This document shows, piece after piece, positions 40,701-53,400 of a DNA stretch of 64,000 nt (position 1 is the first letter of the stretch; every line of letters starts with the position of its first letter). The stretch is from positions 124,001 to 188,000 of the forward strand of contig JAPTJF010000019.1 of the NCBI GenBank assembly GCA_029339195.1, read 5' to 3'. The notes beneath the pieces are model-generated. The model ran no database searches. It saw only the letters and a program-made list of their open reading frames with translations, and had not been told where the DNA came from. A program made the position numbers and the translations under genes. This DNA comes from Micractinium sp. NFX-FRZ. Taxonomy: Eukaryota > Chlorophyta > Trebouxiophyceae > Chlorellales > Chlorellaceae.

Positions 40701-43700
40701 CTCATGCTGTGCTGCCCTGCCTGCGGCTGCCAAGCATGCGCCAGCAGCACGCGACTCACTTCCAGCGGCAACACAGGCAGCATGGCACAGCACAGCACAG
40801 CACAGCTGGCACAGCAGGGCACAGCAGGGCACAGCAGGGCACAGCAGGGTACCTGCAGGTCTATGAACGTGGCTCGTGCAGCCTCCAGGATGCCCGCGTG
40901 TCCTGCACACTTGCCCGGGGCTGCAGGCCGGGAAAAAAGGCGGGACACATGGTTGTGGGCACTGGCAGGCAGGAGATGTGCCAACAAACAGGCTCGTGCA
41001 CGGGTGGACGGCTGGCGGAGGGGGGCAGCAGAGTCTGCACGCGACAGGGAGCCAGCAGCAATGCGGGCAGAGCAGCGAGCAAGGTGGCGGGTGGACAAGC
41101 AGGCGAGCGGGCGGGCGGGCCAGCCCTGGCCGCGCATGCGTGCGAGCTCACTTGCAGGGACCAGCTCCGGCGGCGGGTCCTCCCAGCGCCGCCCGCTCTG
41201 CTCCCACTCCTCCAGGGAGGCCGGCTCAAAAAGGAGGTCTCGAATCACATCGTCCAGCGAGAGGGAGCCTGGGGGGTTGGGGGAAGGGGGTCGAGAAAAA
41301 GAGAGAATAAGAGGCACACAAGCTCACTTGGGAGGACGGCACAGAGGGAATTGGGGGAGAGGCCAGCAACATAAGAGAAGGTGTTGAGCCACGTCAGCCA
41401 AAGAGAAGGATCCTGGGGAGGGCCTAGGTGTTCGGGAATGTGGGCACACGATTCACACATGCGGAAGGCGAGACGGGAGGCGAGCTAGGAATAAGGTCGG
41501 CTGGGCATGCGCTGCGGCGGTCGGGGCAGGCATCTGAGCCTGCCCTGCTGAACCCAACCTGCCCTTACCCTGACCACCCCACCCCGCATCACCCCGCATA
41601 CGTCAGCACTACTGCCTGCCTCACCTTGCACCCCTCCCCAGTCTTCACAACCCCGCCACTGCCCCTCTCTTCTCCTGGACCGCCAACTCCGTATTGCCAG
41701 CGCCCCCTGCCTTGCGTGACTCATCCACTCATTGACGCACGGCAGTACATGCGGGGCCTTGCCCTTGCCCTGACCACCCCACCCCGCTTCACCCCGTATC
41801 GCCAGCACCACCGACTTGCGTGGCTCATCCACTGCAATGATATAGGGCAGTACATGCGGGGCCTCCCCCTCGTACCGCACGTCCAGCAAGTCATGGTCTG
41901 CCAGGCCCGCTGCCTGCCATCCGGGGGACGGGTGTGTGTAGGGCAGAGGAGCAGAGGGTGAGCGGCGGGGCAGATGAGGGAGCAGGAAGAGGTGCGGACG
42001 GCAACGAGCAGACCAGGGGGAGGGGCGGAGGGCAGCATGCGTGTCTGCCAAGCGATTGCTGGGCAGGAGCAGGTCGAGCGGTTCACGGAGGGGAAGGGAG
42101 AGGAGGGGGCACCCGGCTGGGAAGGGGTGGGGTGGCATGGAAGTGCAGCAGTCACAGGCCCTTGCCTGCTGCGTTGCCTCCCGGTTCAGATTGTTCATCA
42201 GCCTCAGGTCCAGCTTCTTGCGCGCCTTGCGCCCAGCAGCGGTGCCCAGCAGCAGGCCGCAGTTGCGCCCGCAGCACAGCTGCAGGCATCCCGTGCTGCA
42301 GCGGCGGGAGCGGAGGAGGGGGCCGGCGAGTTGGGCGGCGGCGGCGGCATGGCAGGGCCAGGGGGCAGAATAAGCAGCGGGACGCCTGCAAGTGAAACAG
42401 GTGCAGCTGCTGCAGCGACATGCAGCTGCCTCCTGGACCCCTGCTGGCAGCAGCAGCAGCAGCAGCAGCACAACATCAGCACGCAGGCTGCGAAGCCTGC
42501 CATAACGCGCCGCCTTTCCCTCCCTCCCAGGCCAGCCACACACCCGGGGCGAGACCAGATGTACAGCAGCATGCCGTAGCCAGCAAAGGCATACTTGCAC
42601 GCCCAGGCCGCCTCCTGAAGCGTCTCTGCAAAGCAGGCAGGCAGACAGGCAGGCAGGCAGGGGACAAGCAGGCGGCTAGCGTGGGAGAGGATGCCTGGCG
42701 GTTGGGCAAGCGGGCCGCAGCCCTTGTGCCCGCTAGTGCAGTCCGTTGCACACGCAGCAGCACAACAAGTTGCCCGGCCGCACGCCACAGGCAGCGCGGC
42801 AGAGCCCTGGGCAGCAGACACTTGGCAGCTTCTCAGCACGCAGCTCACCCGCGTCTGGTGGCCCCTCGTCTCCCGAGCCGCTCTCCGGCGGCAACGGCTC
42901 CCCTTCAGGCCCCTCCCCTGTCTTCTCTGCACCCACTTGCAGGTCCTCCCCAGTGGGACTGCCTGGGTGGGAAGGCACGAAACTCTCCATCCCAGCCAGG
43001 CTGCTGCCCGTGTCCTGACGGTCCCACGTAAAGCCGCTGCCGCCGCCACCGCCGCCGCCGCCGCCGCCGCTGCGGCCGCTGTGGCCGCCGCCATTCCTGC
43101 TGCTTGTTAGGCCTGGCTGGCCGGACAGCAGCGGGCGCTGCGACTGGGTGCGCCCCGGCAGGCCTCGCCTGGCCCCTATGCTGCTGCTGCTGCGGCTCAG
43201 GCCCGCCTCAAGATCAAGCAGCCCGCCTCCGTGCCCAGCCAGCAACTCTTCGACGCTACACACGCTGCCAGCCGGCTCGGGGCTGCCTTGAGGCGACATC
43301 TGTATGTTGCTGTGCCCGCTGCCCAGCGCATGGGTCCCTTGCGTGCGCTCCACTCCTGCGCCAGCCGCCGCCGCCGCCGCGGCGCCGGCAGCGCTGCCCT
43401 TGCCGTCGCTGTGCTGCTGCTGCTGCTGCTCGCGCTGCCGCCGCCGTTGGATGCGTTGCAGCATCATGGCTAGTGAGAAAGCCAGGAGCACATCTGTGGG
43501 CGTCATGTCAATGTGCGACAGCATCTGGGAGCAGCAGGGTGGAGGACGGGGCGGTGGCGGAGGGAGCGCAGGAATGAGGGGAGGCCGGAGCGAGGCAACA
43601 GTGGGTGGATGGCCGACCTGCGGCAGCTGCCACACATGCCGCCAGCACACCTGCCAGACCTTCCCCTGGGTCTCTTCCACATCCCAGGCAGGCATTGGCC

Positions 43701-45830
43701 CCCCCAAAATGTTGAAGATCCCCATGCCTCCGGCCCAGTCCCAGCCCAGCGTACCCAGCCCAGCCCACCCTTCCCGCTATCCCACCCCCCACCCCAGCCA
43801 CACCCCGCTCGCTATCCCCCCTCCCACCCCGACCTACCATGGAAAACAGGCTGCCCAGCCTGGAGCTCAAGCGCTGCTGCTTGCCCGACAGGTCGCGGTA
43901 CTGCCCCTTGTGCCCACGCGAGCAGCACATCAGCAGCGCGAGGCAGTTGCAGCGCCGCTCCCAAGAGTTGGGGTCTGTGCAAGGGGTGGGTGGAGTGGTG
44001 GGGTGGGGTGGTGTGAGGTGGGGTGGTGGGGTGGGTAGCAGGGCGTGGTGTGGTGGTTCAGCAGGGGAGGTGGGGGAGAGTGAGGCGGGGCGACATGCAA
44101 TGGCATGGGAAGAGGGAAATGGGCACAGGTGCTTCTTGGCTCCCCTGCCTGCGACTGTTGAACACCCTCTCGCCTCTGCCTCTGCCATCTGGGGGCAGGT
44201 TGCCCGACAGCGCCGGTGCTAGTTGTGAACGAGTGGTTTCAGGCACCATGTCGCGACTAGCATGACCTCTGTGGGTTTGGGATTAGAGTTGTGTCGTCCG
44301 AAACCTGACGGGCTGTGCCCCCTCGCCTCCCACCTTTGTAGTCTGGGAACAGGTTGTACGACAGCACCAGCAGGCACAGCAGCAGGGCGATCAGAGACCA
44401 GGTGCACCACACGAGAGCCTGCAGTGGGGTGGAGGGCAGGCGGGCGGGCAGGCAGGTGACGAGGCAGTCAGGTGCCACACCAGGGCCAACAGTGGAGTGG
44501 GCGGTGGGCCGGCCGGCAGGCGGGCCTGCAGTGCAGCCAGGAAGGCGGGCAGGCGGACGAGGGCAGCACCGGCGGGGCGGCGGGCTCACGGGGCGACGAG
44601 CAGGCCAGCTGTTGCACTGGTGCATGAGCAGCCAGCCAGCCAGCCCTGGGCTGCCCCTCCCAGGGCACCACATCGCCGCCCGCCACCAGCCAGCATTGCG
44701 TCCCACGAGTGCCCAGTCAACAAAATCGAGCAAGTCCTACCCAGAACACCCGGCCCACGCACCAGCATTGCGTTGACGGGGTTCCAGATCTTGCCCTCCC
44801 CCGGGCACACAGGCCGCTCGGCGCGGTACACCAGGTGGGTGCAGTACGCATTGAATGCCACCTGCAAATGCAGTCAAGTGCGAGGAAGACGTCCCGATTG
44901 AGGGGCGCCCCTGGGCAGGGCAGGCGCGTGCAATGCCTTCTTCACCCCCCCGCCCCCCACCCCAGAGGGAACCTGCTAGTGCCTAGGCGCCAGCTAGGCA
45001 AGCCTGCCAGAGCATGTGCTTTCTTACACATCATGCCTGCAACTGGCCATGTGGCCCCCAGACCAGCCGTGCCACCCTGCCGCTGCGCGCACCGACGATG
45101 GCCTGACAGCCTCGCCCGCGCACGCATGGCGCCAGCTGCTCACCTGGCACACGTGGGAAGCAAAGTCTGCGTACAGCAGGCGGGGCACCTGGCGACGGCG
45201 CCGCGTCTCAAACGGCCCGCCTTGCAGGCTGTGCCGCACCACGCACGCTTCCAGGACAAAGGAGAGGGCAAAGGAGCCCAGCAGGCCTCCCACTGCCACG
45301 TCATACTCCCAGGCGCCGCTACATTCGCGGGGCCCGTGGACAGATACAAACCAGACGATCAGCAGGCAGCACCAGACCTGCAGAGGGGCGAGTGCAGGGC
45401 AAGGCGGGGTGGTGTGGTGTGGAACTGTGGCCGCGTGAGGGTGCGTGGGTGGGGTGGTGGGCGCGGGGCGAGATGGCGGTAGTGCTGCAGGCTGGCAGCT
45501 GTCGTTTCCACGTCATTTCATTTTTGCAAGCGACTGAACGCAGTGGGACAGACGAGTCAGACGCAATGGCGGTGCTGCTGCAGCTGCACATGCATGGTGA
45601 ATACTGGTGCCGCTGGCATGTCATGCCCACAAGAGGCCGTCAGGCAGCATGACGGCAGCTAGTGCACACGAGGGAGCAGGCTGCCGCAGCTCTTGGGCAG
45701 GCAGCGCCAGGGGGCGGGCGGCAGGGCAGCAGGCACCCACCAAGTGGAACATGGCGCAGATGGACGCCGGGAGGGCCACATCGTCGCTGGACAGCAACCA
45801 TCGCCGCCCAAAGAGTTGCAGTGCCGGCAT
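37704..45830 (-). CDS. DAGL-type sn-1-specific diacylglycerol lipase (class 3 lipase, membrane-anchored)
   Basis: This would release an sn-1 fatty acid from diacylglycerol at a membrane. The start M-P-A-L-Q-L-F-G-R-R-W-L-L-S-S-D-D at 45830 matches the animal DAGL start. Exons traced: 45830-45741, 45377-45144, 44861-44763, 44418-44334, 43974-43838, 43524-42849, 42625-42544, 42385-42166, 41913-41793, 41268-41152, 40920-40853, 40556-40414, 40066-39956, about 39707-39545, about 39171-39054, 38719-38576 and 38194-37704. Transmembrane segments precede a low-complexity Gly/Ser region (43524-42849). The nucleophile elbow is G-H-S-L-G-A-G, followed by F-S-P-P-G-G-L. The usual catalytic Asp of G-K-D-x-x-P-R is Glu here (G-K-E-W-I-P-R). 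The His candidate is in G-R-V-F-H-L. Exon 8 has a GC donor. An extra exon near 43725-43620 and one junction near 39550 remain unsettled. Confidence 0.85.
38400..38592 (-). repeat. Tandem array of donor-edge copies in the lipase last intron
   Basis: The end of the penultimate exon plus its donor (38576; reading R-M-M-A then GTGGGC) is followed in the intron by about three further copies of a unit of roughly 60 bases. Each holds a CATCATGC core (plus strand) and the same CCCCGCCCCTACCCAGCT-type spacer. The best copy, with an intact donor, is near 38515-38535. Confidence 0.75.
40811..40850 (+). repeat. 10-bp minisatellite next to a lipase splice donor
   Basis: Four copies of ACAGCAGGG(C/T), preceded by an (ACAGC)n-like run, abut the donor of the exon at 40920-40853. 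Confidence 0.85.
41690..41763 (-). repeat. Echo of lipase exon 9 in the following intron
   Basis: This copies about 70 bases of the exon at 41913-41793. It reads A-P-H-V-L-P then diverges and ends L-A-I-R, against A-P-H-V-L-P-Y-I-I-A-V-D-E and L-A-I-R in the real exon. A further trace of the donor flank is near 41565-41600. Confidence 0.75.
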
Positions 45831-46324
45831 CAGTAAGTGCCGACTCTGCCGTCGACGCCTCCGCTACCTGCCGGTGCCCTCGTCCCGCCAACGCGCCGCT
45901 CTTGCCAGAAGGCGAGGCGCCTCCCCAAGCAACTAGCACGGCGGTCCCTGCTCAAATGCTATCTCAGATCAAGTCCACGGTTTGCCTCAGGCGGTGCTGA
46001 AGGCCAAGTATTTGCGGATCGCGGATCACTTTCTCGACCACCGTTCGACTGCCGTTGCTTTTGCACATGATGGGTATGCTGTAGGTCTCGGTCCAGGGCT
46101 CTGAAGCGCGCTGAACCGGGCGCAGGGTCGCGCCTTTCCAGCGCCCGCATCTCGGCGCCCAGCCCGAGCGCATTGGCGCCCAACCCTCGGAGTTACTGAC
46201 ATTCTCTGACTTGCACATTGTAATCAAGTATCGAAGCAAGGAGTCCAAGGCCGCCTGCCTCGAGTGGACAGCACGCCCTCACGCCAAGAGCTGCGGGGCC
46301 CACCAGGGCTCCCAGCCGGCAGCA
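45831..46324. promoter_or_regulatory. Divergent promoter region of the lipase and mL45
   Basis: This 494-base interval lies between start codons. No gene or clear TATA box was seen. Confidence 0.45.
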
Positions 46325-49298
46325 ATGATGCGGCGCCGCTTGATAGCCGCTGCGGCCCAGTTGCAAGGCGCTGCTGGGGCACAGCAGGTGAGGCCGCTGT
46401 TATCGCACACTGAGCGCAGAGTGTTGGGCCCCTGCAAACCCGAAGCCTGGCATTGCGCCCGATGTATGAGCGGGCACTGTGCGATGCTGCGCAGGGGTTC
46501 CACCAGCTATGGAGCTCACTGACAACGGCGGCAGCGGCGGCACGCTGTGAGACCGCCGCCACAGCCGGCCCCCTTGCCCGCCTAGGCCACACAGCAGCAT
46601 GCAGCAGCAGCGCAGCACAGCACCGCGGCCTGCGCACGCTGCTTCCACTTGCAGCCGCAGCTTCGCAAGGCCCAGCACCCTGCTGGCGCGCCGCCGGCCC
46701 CGCCGCCGCTGCCGCCACCGGGCGGCGCGGCTACGCGCAGGCGGGCACCCGCATGCCCAAATCTGGCTACAAGGCGCCTGTGGAGATGCAGCGCCAGATG
46801 CAGATGCGGATGTCAATGGTGGCTTCAAACCTGGTGGCGGAGCCGTACCGCGGCGCCCCGCCGTCGATCCCCTTTACCGCCTACTTCACCGTCAGGGGCT
46901 GGAAGGAGCTGTGGAATCGGTTCATGGGCTCTGTCAAGTCGCTCTACACGCTGGCCAAGTGCAAGTGAGCAAGCTGAGCCGAGCTGATCTGATCTGAGCT
47001 GCTGCGCTGCCCTGCCTGCTGCCAACGCTGCTGCCGGTAGCGCTGCTGCTGTGAAGCGCCCCTGGCCGCGCCCCACGCTGCTCACTTGCCGTCAGCAAAC
47101 CTGCATGCGGTGTCCCACGCTTCTTGAGTTTCCCTTCACGACCACCTTGCTTCACCCTCGCAGGAAGGAGATCCTCGCATTAAGCGCGCCTGTGCAAGGC
47201 ACTGGCCCTCCACAAAAGATGACTGAACAATCTTTACTGTTCGTTTTTGTTTTCTTCCAGGAAGGAGATCCCCGGATTTGACCGCGCCGCCTTCAAGGGC
47301 GAGGCTCTGTCCCTGTACAAGGAGATCTGCGGCCTGCTGGCCCAGGGGGAGAAGTCGGCCCTGCGCCAGCTGGTCACCCCCGCCGTCTTCTCCGACATGA
47401 AGCGGCAGCTGAAGCAGCGCGACGACGGCGGCTGGGCGCGCGTGCATTGGGAGGTGGTGCGGGTGAGCACACGAGGGAGAGCTGTGCATGAGGGAGGGGG
47501 AAGCGGCGGTGTGAGCAGGGGAAGGCAGCGCACCGGAGGGCGGCTGCATGTGCGTGCAGTGGGAGGTGGTGTGACTGGGCAAGGGGGAGGGTGCAGGAGC
47601 TTTCGGGGAGGAAGGGAGGGAGGGTGGTGGGGCGGGGACGGCAGCGGGGCGCGTGGCACTGCATGGTGGCGTGGGTGAGGGAGGGAGGCAGGGGCAGCGT
47701 GCTGCACTGGAAGATTGTGCGGTTGTGGAGAGGGCGTCTAAAGGGTGATCATATGCATGCATGCTGGAGTCGACTCTTCACCGGACCCTCTGCTTCTGCC
47801 TCTGCCAAATACAACTGGTTGAGTCGAACCGCAGGTGTCTGATTCATTGTGTAATGTGACTGACTGGTTGTGTGCAGGAGCCGTCTGTGTCTGAGATCCA
47901 AACGGTGCATGGGCGGCTGATCATGATTGACCCCAAGGTGGGCTGGCCCCTCCTGTGTCGTTGTTTGATATAGGTTTGGCTTTTCTGGGCCTGGTTGTTG
48001 GGCTGCTAGGCGGCCTGCCAAGGTGGCCTAGGTGGCCGGCCCCTGCCGCCGCTGTGCCCATGTGCCTCTGCCTCTCCTTGTGACCCCTTCTGCACCTCAT
48101 CAAGCCGCGTGCATATCCGTCGACGTGCATGCAGCACCAACGCAAGGAAAGGTTGTCTACTTTACCTGTTTCTGACCATAAGCTTGCGCTGATCCACATG
48201 CGGCTGCAGGACGCAAGCACTGGGTTTGCCCAGATGACGGTGCGCATCCCTAGCACGCAGCGCTTTGCCGCGTTTGACCACGCCGGGCAGCTGGTGGCGG
48301 GCAGCTTGGACCAGGTGGGTGCTGGTGTGCTGGTGCAGGGTGGGGCGGGAGGGTGGGAGGCGGCCACAGCACAAGCAGGCTCGCTGCAGCGCAAGATGTG
48401 CCACAACAAGGGCGGACAGGCAGCTTGTGGTGGGCTTCCCTGGACCACAATGGGTGTTGGGGTGGCACGGGGGCCGCAGGCGTGGGGGTGTGCGAAGCGC
48501 AAATGAAGGCCCGCTGTTGTGCAAGCGGGGGCATCAGCGCTGAGTGGGATGGCTGGTGGCGGGCAGCCCAGACCCGATGGGTGGGTGCCAGGCGTGGGTG
48601 TGCTAGGATGCACGGGGTGGGGTGCACAGAACGAGCTGGGGTGTTGAGCTTTGGGGGCAGGCAGGCGCAGGGCACAGTGGCCGGGGGCGCGACAGACAGG
48701 CGTGTACGCGGTGAGGTGCTTCTGGAAGCCAGTGGGCTGCGCTTCTAATCTCTGCTAACCCCTGCATTTTCAACCCATGCTTTCAACTGGCTCGTGCCCG
48801 AACAAAACTCAGTTAGGGCAGCTGCAGGGTTTGTGGACATGCCCTGAGTTAGGAATGCAACGGCTGGTGCCGCAGTCCATGCAGCTGGAGGGGGGTTGCA
48901 GCGCTCGTGTGTTGGGCGCGTACCTCGGTAGTCTTGTGGCTGAACCACACTCAAGCTTAGAGTCTTCTTTCCTTCTTTCTGTGCTGCAGACCATTGAAGT
49001 GGAGGACTATTGGGTGTTTGAGCACGCGCTCAAGAAGTCTGCAGCCAACCGGTGGCGCCTGGCAGGCCGCCTCTCCATCCTGCCCCACCCCGTGGAGGCG
49101 CGGCAGGCGGCTGTGGAGGCCGGTGGGGCCGGCGCAGCGGACGCAGCGGCCACGGGGGCAGGCAGCAAGCGGCAGCAGGCAGAGCCTCGCGCAGCCCCGC
49201 AGCAGCAGCAGCAGCAGCAGGCGGCACCGCAGCGGCAGTGGAAGGCGGCGGTGGGGGCGCCGCGGCGGCATGCAGCAGCTGGCAAGGTCAAGCGGTGA
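46325..49298 (+). CDS. MRPL45: Mitochondrial large-subunit ribosomal protein mL45 (Tim44-like domain)
   Basis: mL45/MBA1 proteins sit at the mitoribosome exit tunnel and tie it to the inner membrane through a Tim44-like fold. Exons are 46325-46387, 46495-46964, 47261-47462, 47878-47937, 48183-48314 and 48990-49298 (411 aa, frame closed, GT-AG). The N-terminus M-M-R-R-R-L-I-A-A-A-A is a typical mitochondrial presequence. The core includes K-E-I-P-G-F-D, then L-R-Q-L-V-T-P-A-V-F, and later D-Y-W-V-F-E-H-A-L with R-W-R-L-A-G-R-L. The C-terminal tail is Gln/Ala-rich low complexity. An echo of the exon 3 start lies in intron 2. Confidence 0.8.
47150..47190 (+). repeat. Echo of mL45 exon 3 start, with intact acceptor
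   Basis: CAGGAAGGAGATCC followed by a GCGCGCC-containing stretch at 47161-47190 repeats the acceptor and first codons of exon 3 (47258-47290). The acceptor AG is intact. Using it would keep the frame at K-K-E-I-L but then run into intron sequence and a stop near 47281. Confidence 0.7.
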
Positions 49299-50457
49299 GG
49301 GCGGCCAGAGGCAGAGCTGGGCACATTGCTTAGCCTGCCCTTTTGCCCCGCCCTTGGCTTGCTTGGCCCCACCTGCCCCGCCTGCCCCTCTCAGCGGCAT
49401 GCAGGCTTGTCCGGCCGGCCTGCTCCACCTGCCCATCTTCTGCTTGCCTGCGTGTTGAGTGCTGCGCTAAGCCTGTGCTTTGCTGAGGTGTGATTGATGC
49501 AAGCAGTGGCCGAGGATGGAGCCTGCTTGGTTAGGGGAGTTCCGTGTTTACAGGCTTGGCACCACAGCGGGCAGCGCTGTTAGCTCAAGTGCTGCCAGGT
49601 GCGGGTCTGAGCCTGCAGCAGCAGCAGCTGGGGCAAGAGAGATGTGCCTGGACGGAGTGTTCTGGGAAGGGAACCTAAATCAATCAAGGAGGGGCGGAAA
49701 CCAGGGGAGGCGTTGCAGCTTTCAAAAAGCAGATGGGAGCAAGGTAAAGCGGAGCTGGGGGGCCTGAGATGAGCAAAAGGGACAACATGGCACGTGGTGG
49801 GGCACACACAGGCTAGCAGCAGCAGTTGCCTACGACGGGGGCGGTATAGTGCAGTGATTTGCAGGGGGGCGGCATGCACGGCAGGAGAGGCAGGCCGTGC
49901 CGTGGCGCTGGGACGGTGAGTAGGCAAGCAGTCAATTTTGGGCGATGGGTGGGCGCAGAGCAAGCAGCTCTGGCAGCACCGGCTTATTCTCCTGCAGGCG
50001 AGCAGGCACTTCAGCACCGGTCGGGGGGCTGCCTGGCAGGGAGGTGGTACACTCAGTCAGGATGGGGGGCACAGCAAGTGGAGACAGGCGTTGAACATGC
50101 AGCGGGGTAGTCAGTGTTAAGGAGGAATTGCAAGGGGAATTTGAGGCGAGCGGGGCTGCTGGGACGGGTAGTGCGGAGCAGTAATCGATTGGGCAGCGCT
50201 TCTTAGGTAGCTCCTTTAGGGGTGGCTGGGGCCTCAATTGGGCAGCGCTCTTGTGGTAGCTGCTTATGTAGGGGCGACTGGGGCCTTTGCAGCCGCAGGC
50301 TTGGGTCTTACAAGCGCGGCATGGATGTCATGACGCCACTGCCACCACACCACTGCTGATGATGATGACGCTGCTATGGCTGCTGAGTGTGCTGTGGCTG
50401 CTGCTGCTGCGGTGGTGCTGCTGCGAGCGCAGCACACGCTGCGGCTGCCATGCGCTG
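49299..50457. other. Convergent intergenic region
   Basis: This holds the 3' flanks of mL45 (+) and gametolysin (-). A minus-strand TGTAA at 50308-50312 fits gametolysin. I see no gene; small open frames only. Confidence 0.5.
50308..50312 (-). terminator. TGTAA poly(A) signal for gametolysin
   Basis: Minus-strand TGTAA lies about 146 bases past the gametolysin stop codon. Confidence 0.55.
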
Positions 50458-53400
50458 CTATGACCGCAGCACGCGCAGCGCCGGCGGCGGCGAGCGGAGC
50501 AGCTTTCTGCAACTCGCGTCTGCAAGTCCCGCTAGCATGTTGCAGTCTGCAGGTAGGAGAGTCATGCAGGAGCAAGCAGCAAATGATGTGTGCACTATGT
50601 GAGACAAGGGTGCAGCTGTTGAAGCCATGTGGCAGGGCAACGCAAGCCGGCTGCCAGCACCGCCCTGCTGCGGCAGGCAGGTGCCACCCACCGTTGTCGA
50701 TTCCAGCCAGGCAGGAGGCCACGGTTTCTGGGGTACGGCGGCACACACTGACAGAGGCTCCGCCTTTGACCATCCCCAAGTAGCGCGCCACAAGCCCCGT
50801 GGGCCCGTAGGACCATGACTGGCCGACTGCAGGCGGGCAGGTTGGGGCAGGCCAGGCGGGCAGGGGTAGTGAGCTGGTGCTCAGGACAGGGCCGGCAGCC
50901 GTCTTGGACTGCGCATGAAAGGGCCTGGCACCAGTCAGTGGCGGGGACTGGTGCATGCGTGCAGCCTCACTAACCACGGTTGCTGCTCAAACAGGCACGC
51001 AAGCACGCAGGTCAGCTGGGTCGGCCCACCTTCCAGGACAGCCCGGAGATTGGTGAATGCGGCGTTGTAGGTGTTGCTAATGGGCGACGTGTGGATGGAG
51101 AGCTTGCCATTAAAGGTGTCAAACAGCGCCGCATCCCCCCTCGTGGCGGTGCGGTAGCTCAGGAAGACGGGGTCCGCGGACGGCAGCCAGGTGGGCACGA
51201 TGCGCATGCCGCTTCGGAAGGACAGCGCCTGGCTGGCCAGGGTGGCGGTGACCGTCTGCCCCAGGCGCAGGCTGCCGCCGTCCAGCTGCTGCACGCTGAC
51301 CCACCCCATCTGCCAGGCGTGGGGCGTATTCAGGCAGCGGTCGTTGCAGCAGTAGCCCATGAAATCGCTGCAGGGGCAGGGCAGGGTGTTAAGGTGCGGG
51401 GTGAGGGGAAGGGTTGGGTGAGATGCTGGGGTGGCGGACACGAGATGGGAAGTGAGGGAGATGGAAGTGAGGTCGAGGTGGGGGGGAGGGTGAGGCGGGG
51501 TGGGCAGCCGGCAGCCTCGCTGGCAGGTCACGGTACCAAGCTGGCTCTGCAGCGTGCCCCACTGCCTGTGCAAGTCGCCGCCGCATGCTTGCCATCCTCA
51601 CTTATAGCGTGGCACACCCGCAGCAGGCTTGCGGCTGGATGCTCGAAAGCAACATCACCACCACCACGACAAGAAGGTACAGGAGGAGAAGACAGATGTG
51701 TTCCGTCCCCACTCCCTCAGGCACCCCCACCCCTGCCCCAACTAATAGTTGCCTCCCATCAATACACCCACAGCACAAGCCCTTCCTGCCTCAGTCCCCT
51801 TCCCTTTCTCAGCTGCCTCCCACCTGTCATCACCATCTGCGCGGTAAGCACACGAGAAGCAAGGAGGGGAGGGGCAGCGGGCAGAGGGAGGGTGGAGTTA
51901 GGCGGGAAAGGCAGGGGGGCTCAGCAGGCTTGCGGGGGAAGCATCAGAGCAAGCGAGCACCCGCGCTGCGGCAGAGCCTCACATTGCCTGCATGCCTTAT
52001 GCAAACACGTGTACTCAGTGCCTTTACAATACACACACACACATACGCACACACACATGCATCGTGTGTGTTCGCCCTCCCTCCCTGCACCCCTTGTGTG
52101 CCAACTTCACCCATGTTCCCTCCCTCCCTCAACCTTGCTGCACGATCTCACATTCGTCGTACCAGCCATCTGGGTTTTGAGTGCCCGCGTGTGCCATGAA
52201 CAGGTTGTGCCCCTGCGCAGCAGCGAGGGCCACGCCAGGGAGCATGCATACGTGGGGACCGATGGGTCGCTCCCGTCGGGGGAGCCTCGCTGCCTGGCCA
52301 GGCGCAGGTGGGGGCTGAACCTGCTTGTACTTGCGCACCTGTGTGCAGCTCATGCTGCCAAGGGTCGATGAGCCGTCCTTTTGCACCACAGACTGCAGCA
52401 GCAGTGGACCACATTCCTGGCTGCCTGTCCCAGGCCCCTCCACAGCAGCACCCTCGGCGGCCCCTCACAGCCACACCCCTCGAGCCTGCCCCCTCCAGCT
52501 GACGCACCCAGCTGCCCGCCATGCCCCTCCCTCTCCCTCACCAGTTCGTGCACCATCACTTGTGTGGTCGCCCACTCGCTGCCGCCGATCCAGCTGCGGC
52601 AGTCGTACCTGCACACAGCGTGGGGTGAGGGCGGGGTGCTTGGCGCTGCTGCAGCACCTCGTGACCACAGACGGTTGGCCTGCGTGCGTGCTCCGGAACG
52701 CCATGCACTCACCTGCCATCGCAGCCAATCACCGCCAGTCCTACCCAGCCGCAGGGTCCTGGCGGGACCAGGTACACCCTGCAGTAGGGTGGACCAGGCA
52801 GGCAGGTGGGCAAGGCAGGCAGTGGGGGGTCCAGAGAGGCGCCAATGCTTGGCGGGAGAGCGGCAGCTTGCCCAAAACCGGTGCTGCCTGGGCATGTGGG
52901 GAGAGCCTGGCTTGGGCTTTATACCCTGCAGCCCAGCGCAGGCCGGCCGCGTGTACGGGCGGCACCACCGGCGCTTCCCCCGCCCGCATCCCCATTTGCA
53001 CGTCTCCTCACCTGTGACCGTACGCTGATGCATTGATGCCTCGGTTCCTCAGCAGCCAGGCATCCGCTGCATCGGCATATCCGTTAAAGTCCTCCACATC
53101 ACACCTGCCAAGTGAGTGCGTGAATGACACGACGACTGCCGGGGTCAGCAGCAGCGGCGGCGGCAGCAGCAATGAGCAGCAGCAGCAGCAGTCAGCAGCA
53201 GCAGCAGCAGCAGCAGCAGGCAGAGCACTTGGGTCAGGAGAGCGGGATCTGTCGGCGACTTCAGGCGGCCAGGCACGGCACACGCAGGTGAGCGGCAACT
53301 GCCCACGCCCGCAGCCGTCAGCTGGCACTGCAGCAGACGTACTTGCTGAAGGTCCAGGGCACTCCTCGGCTGCGGCAGGCGTGTGGGAAACCGGGCAGGG

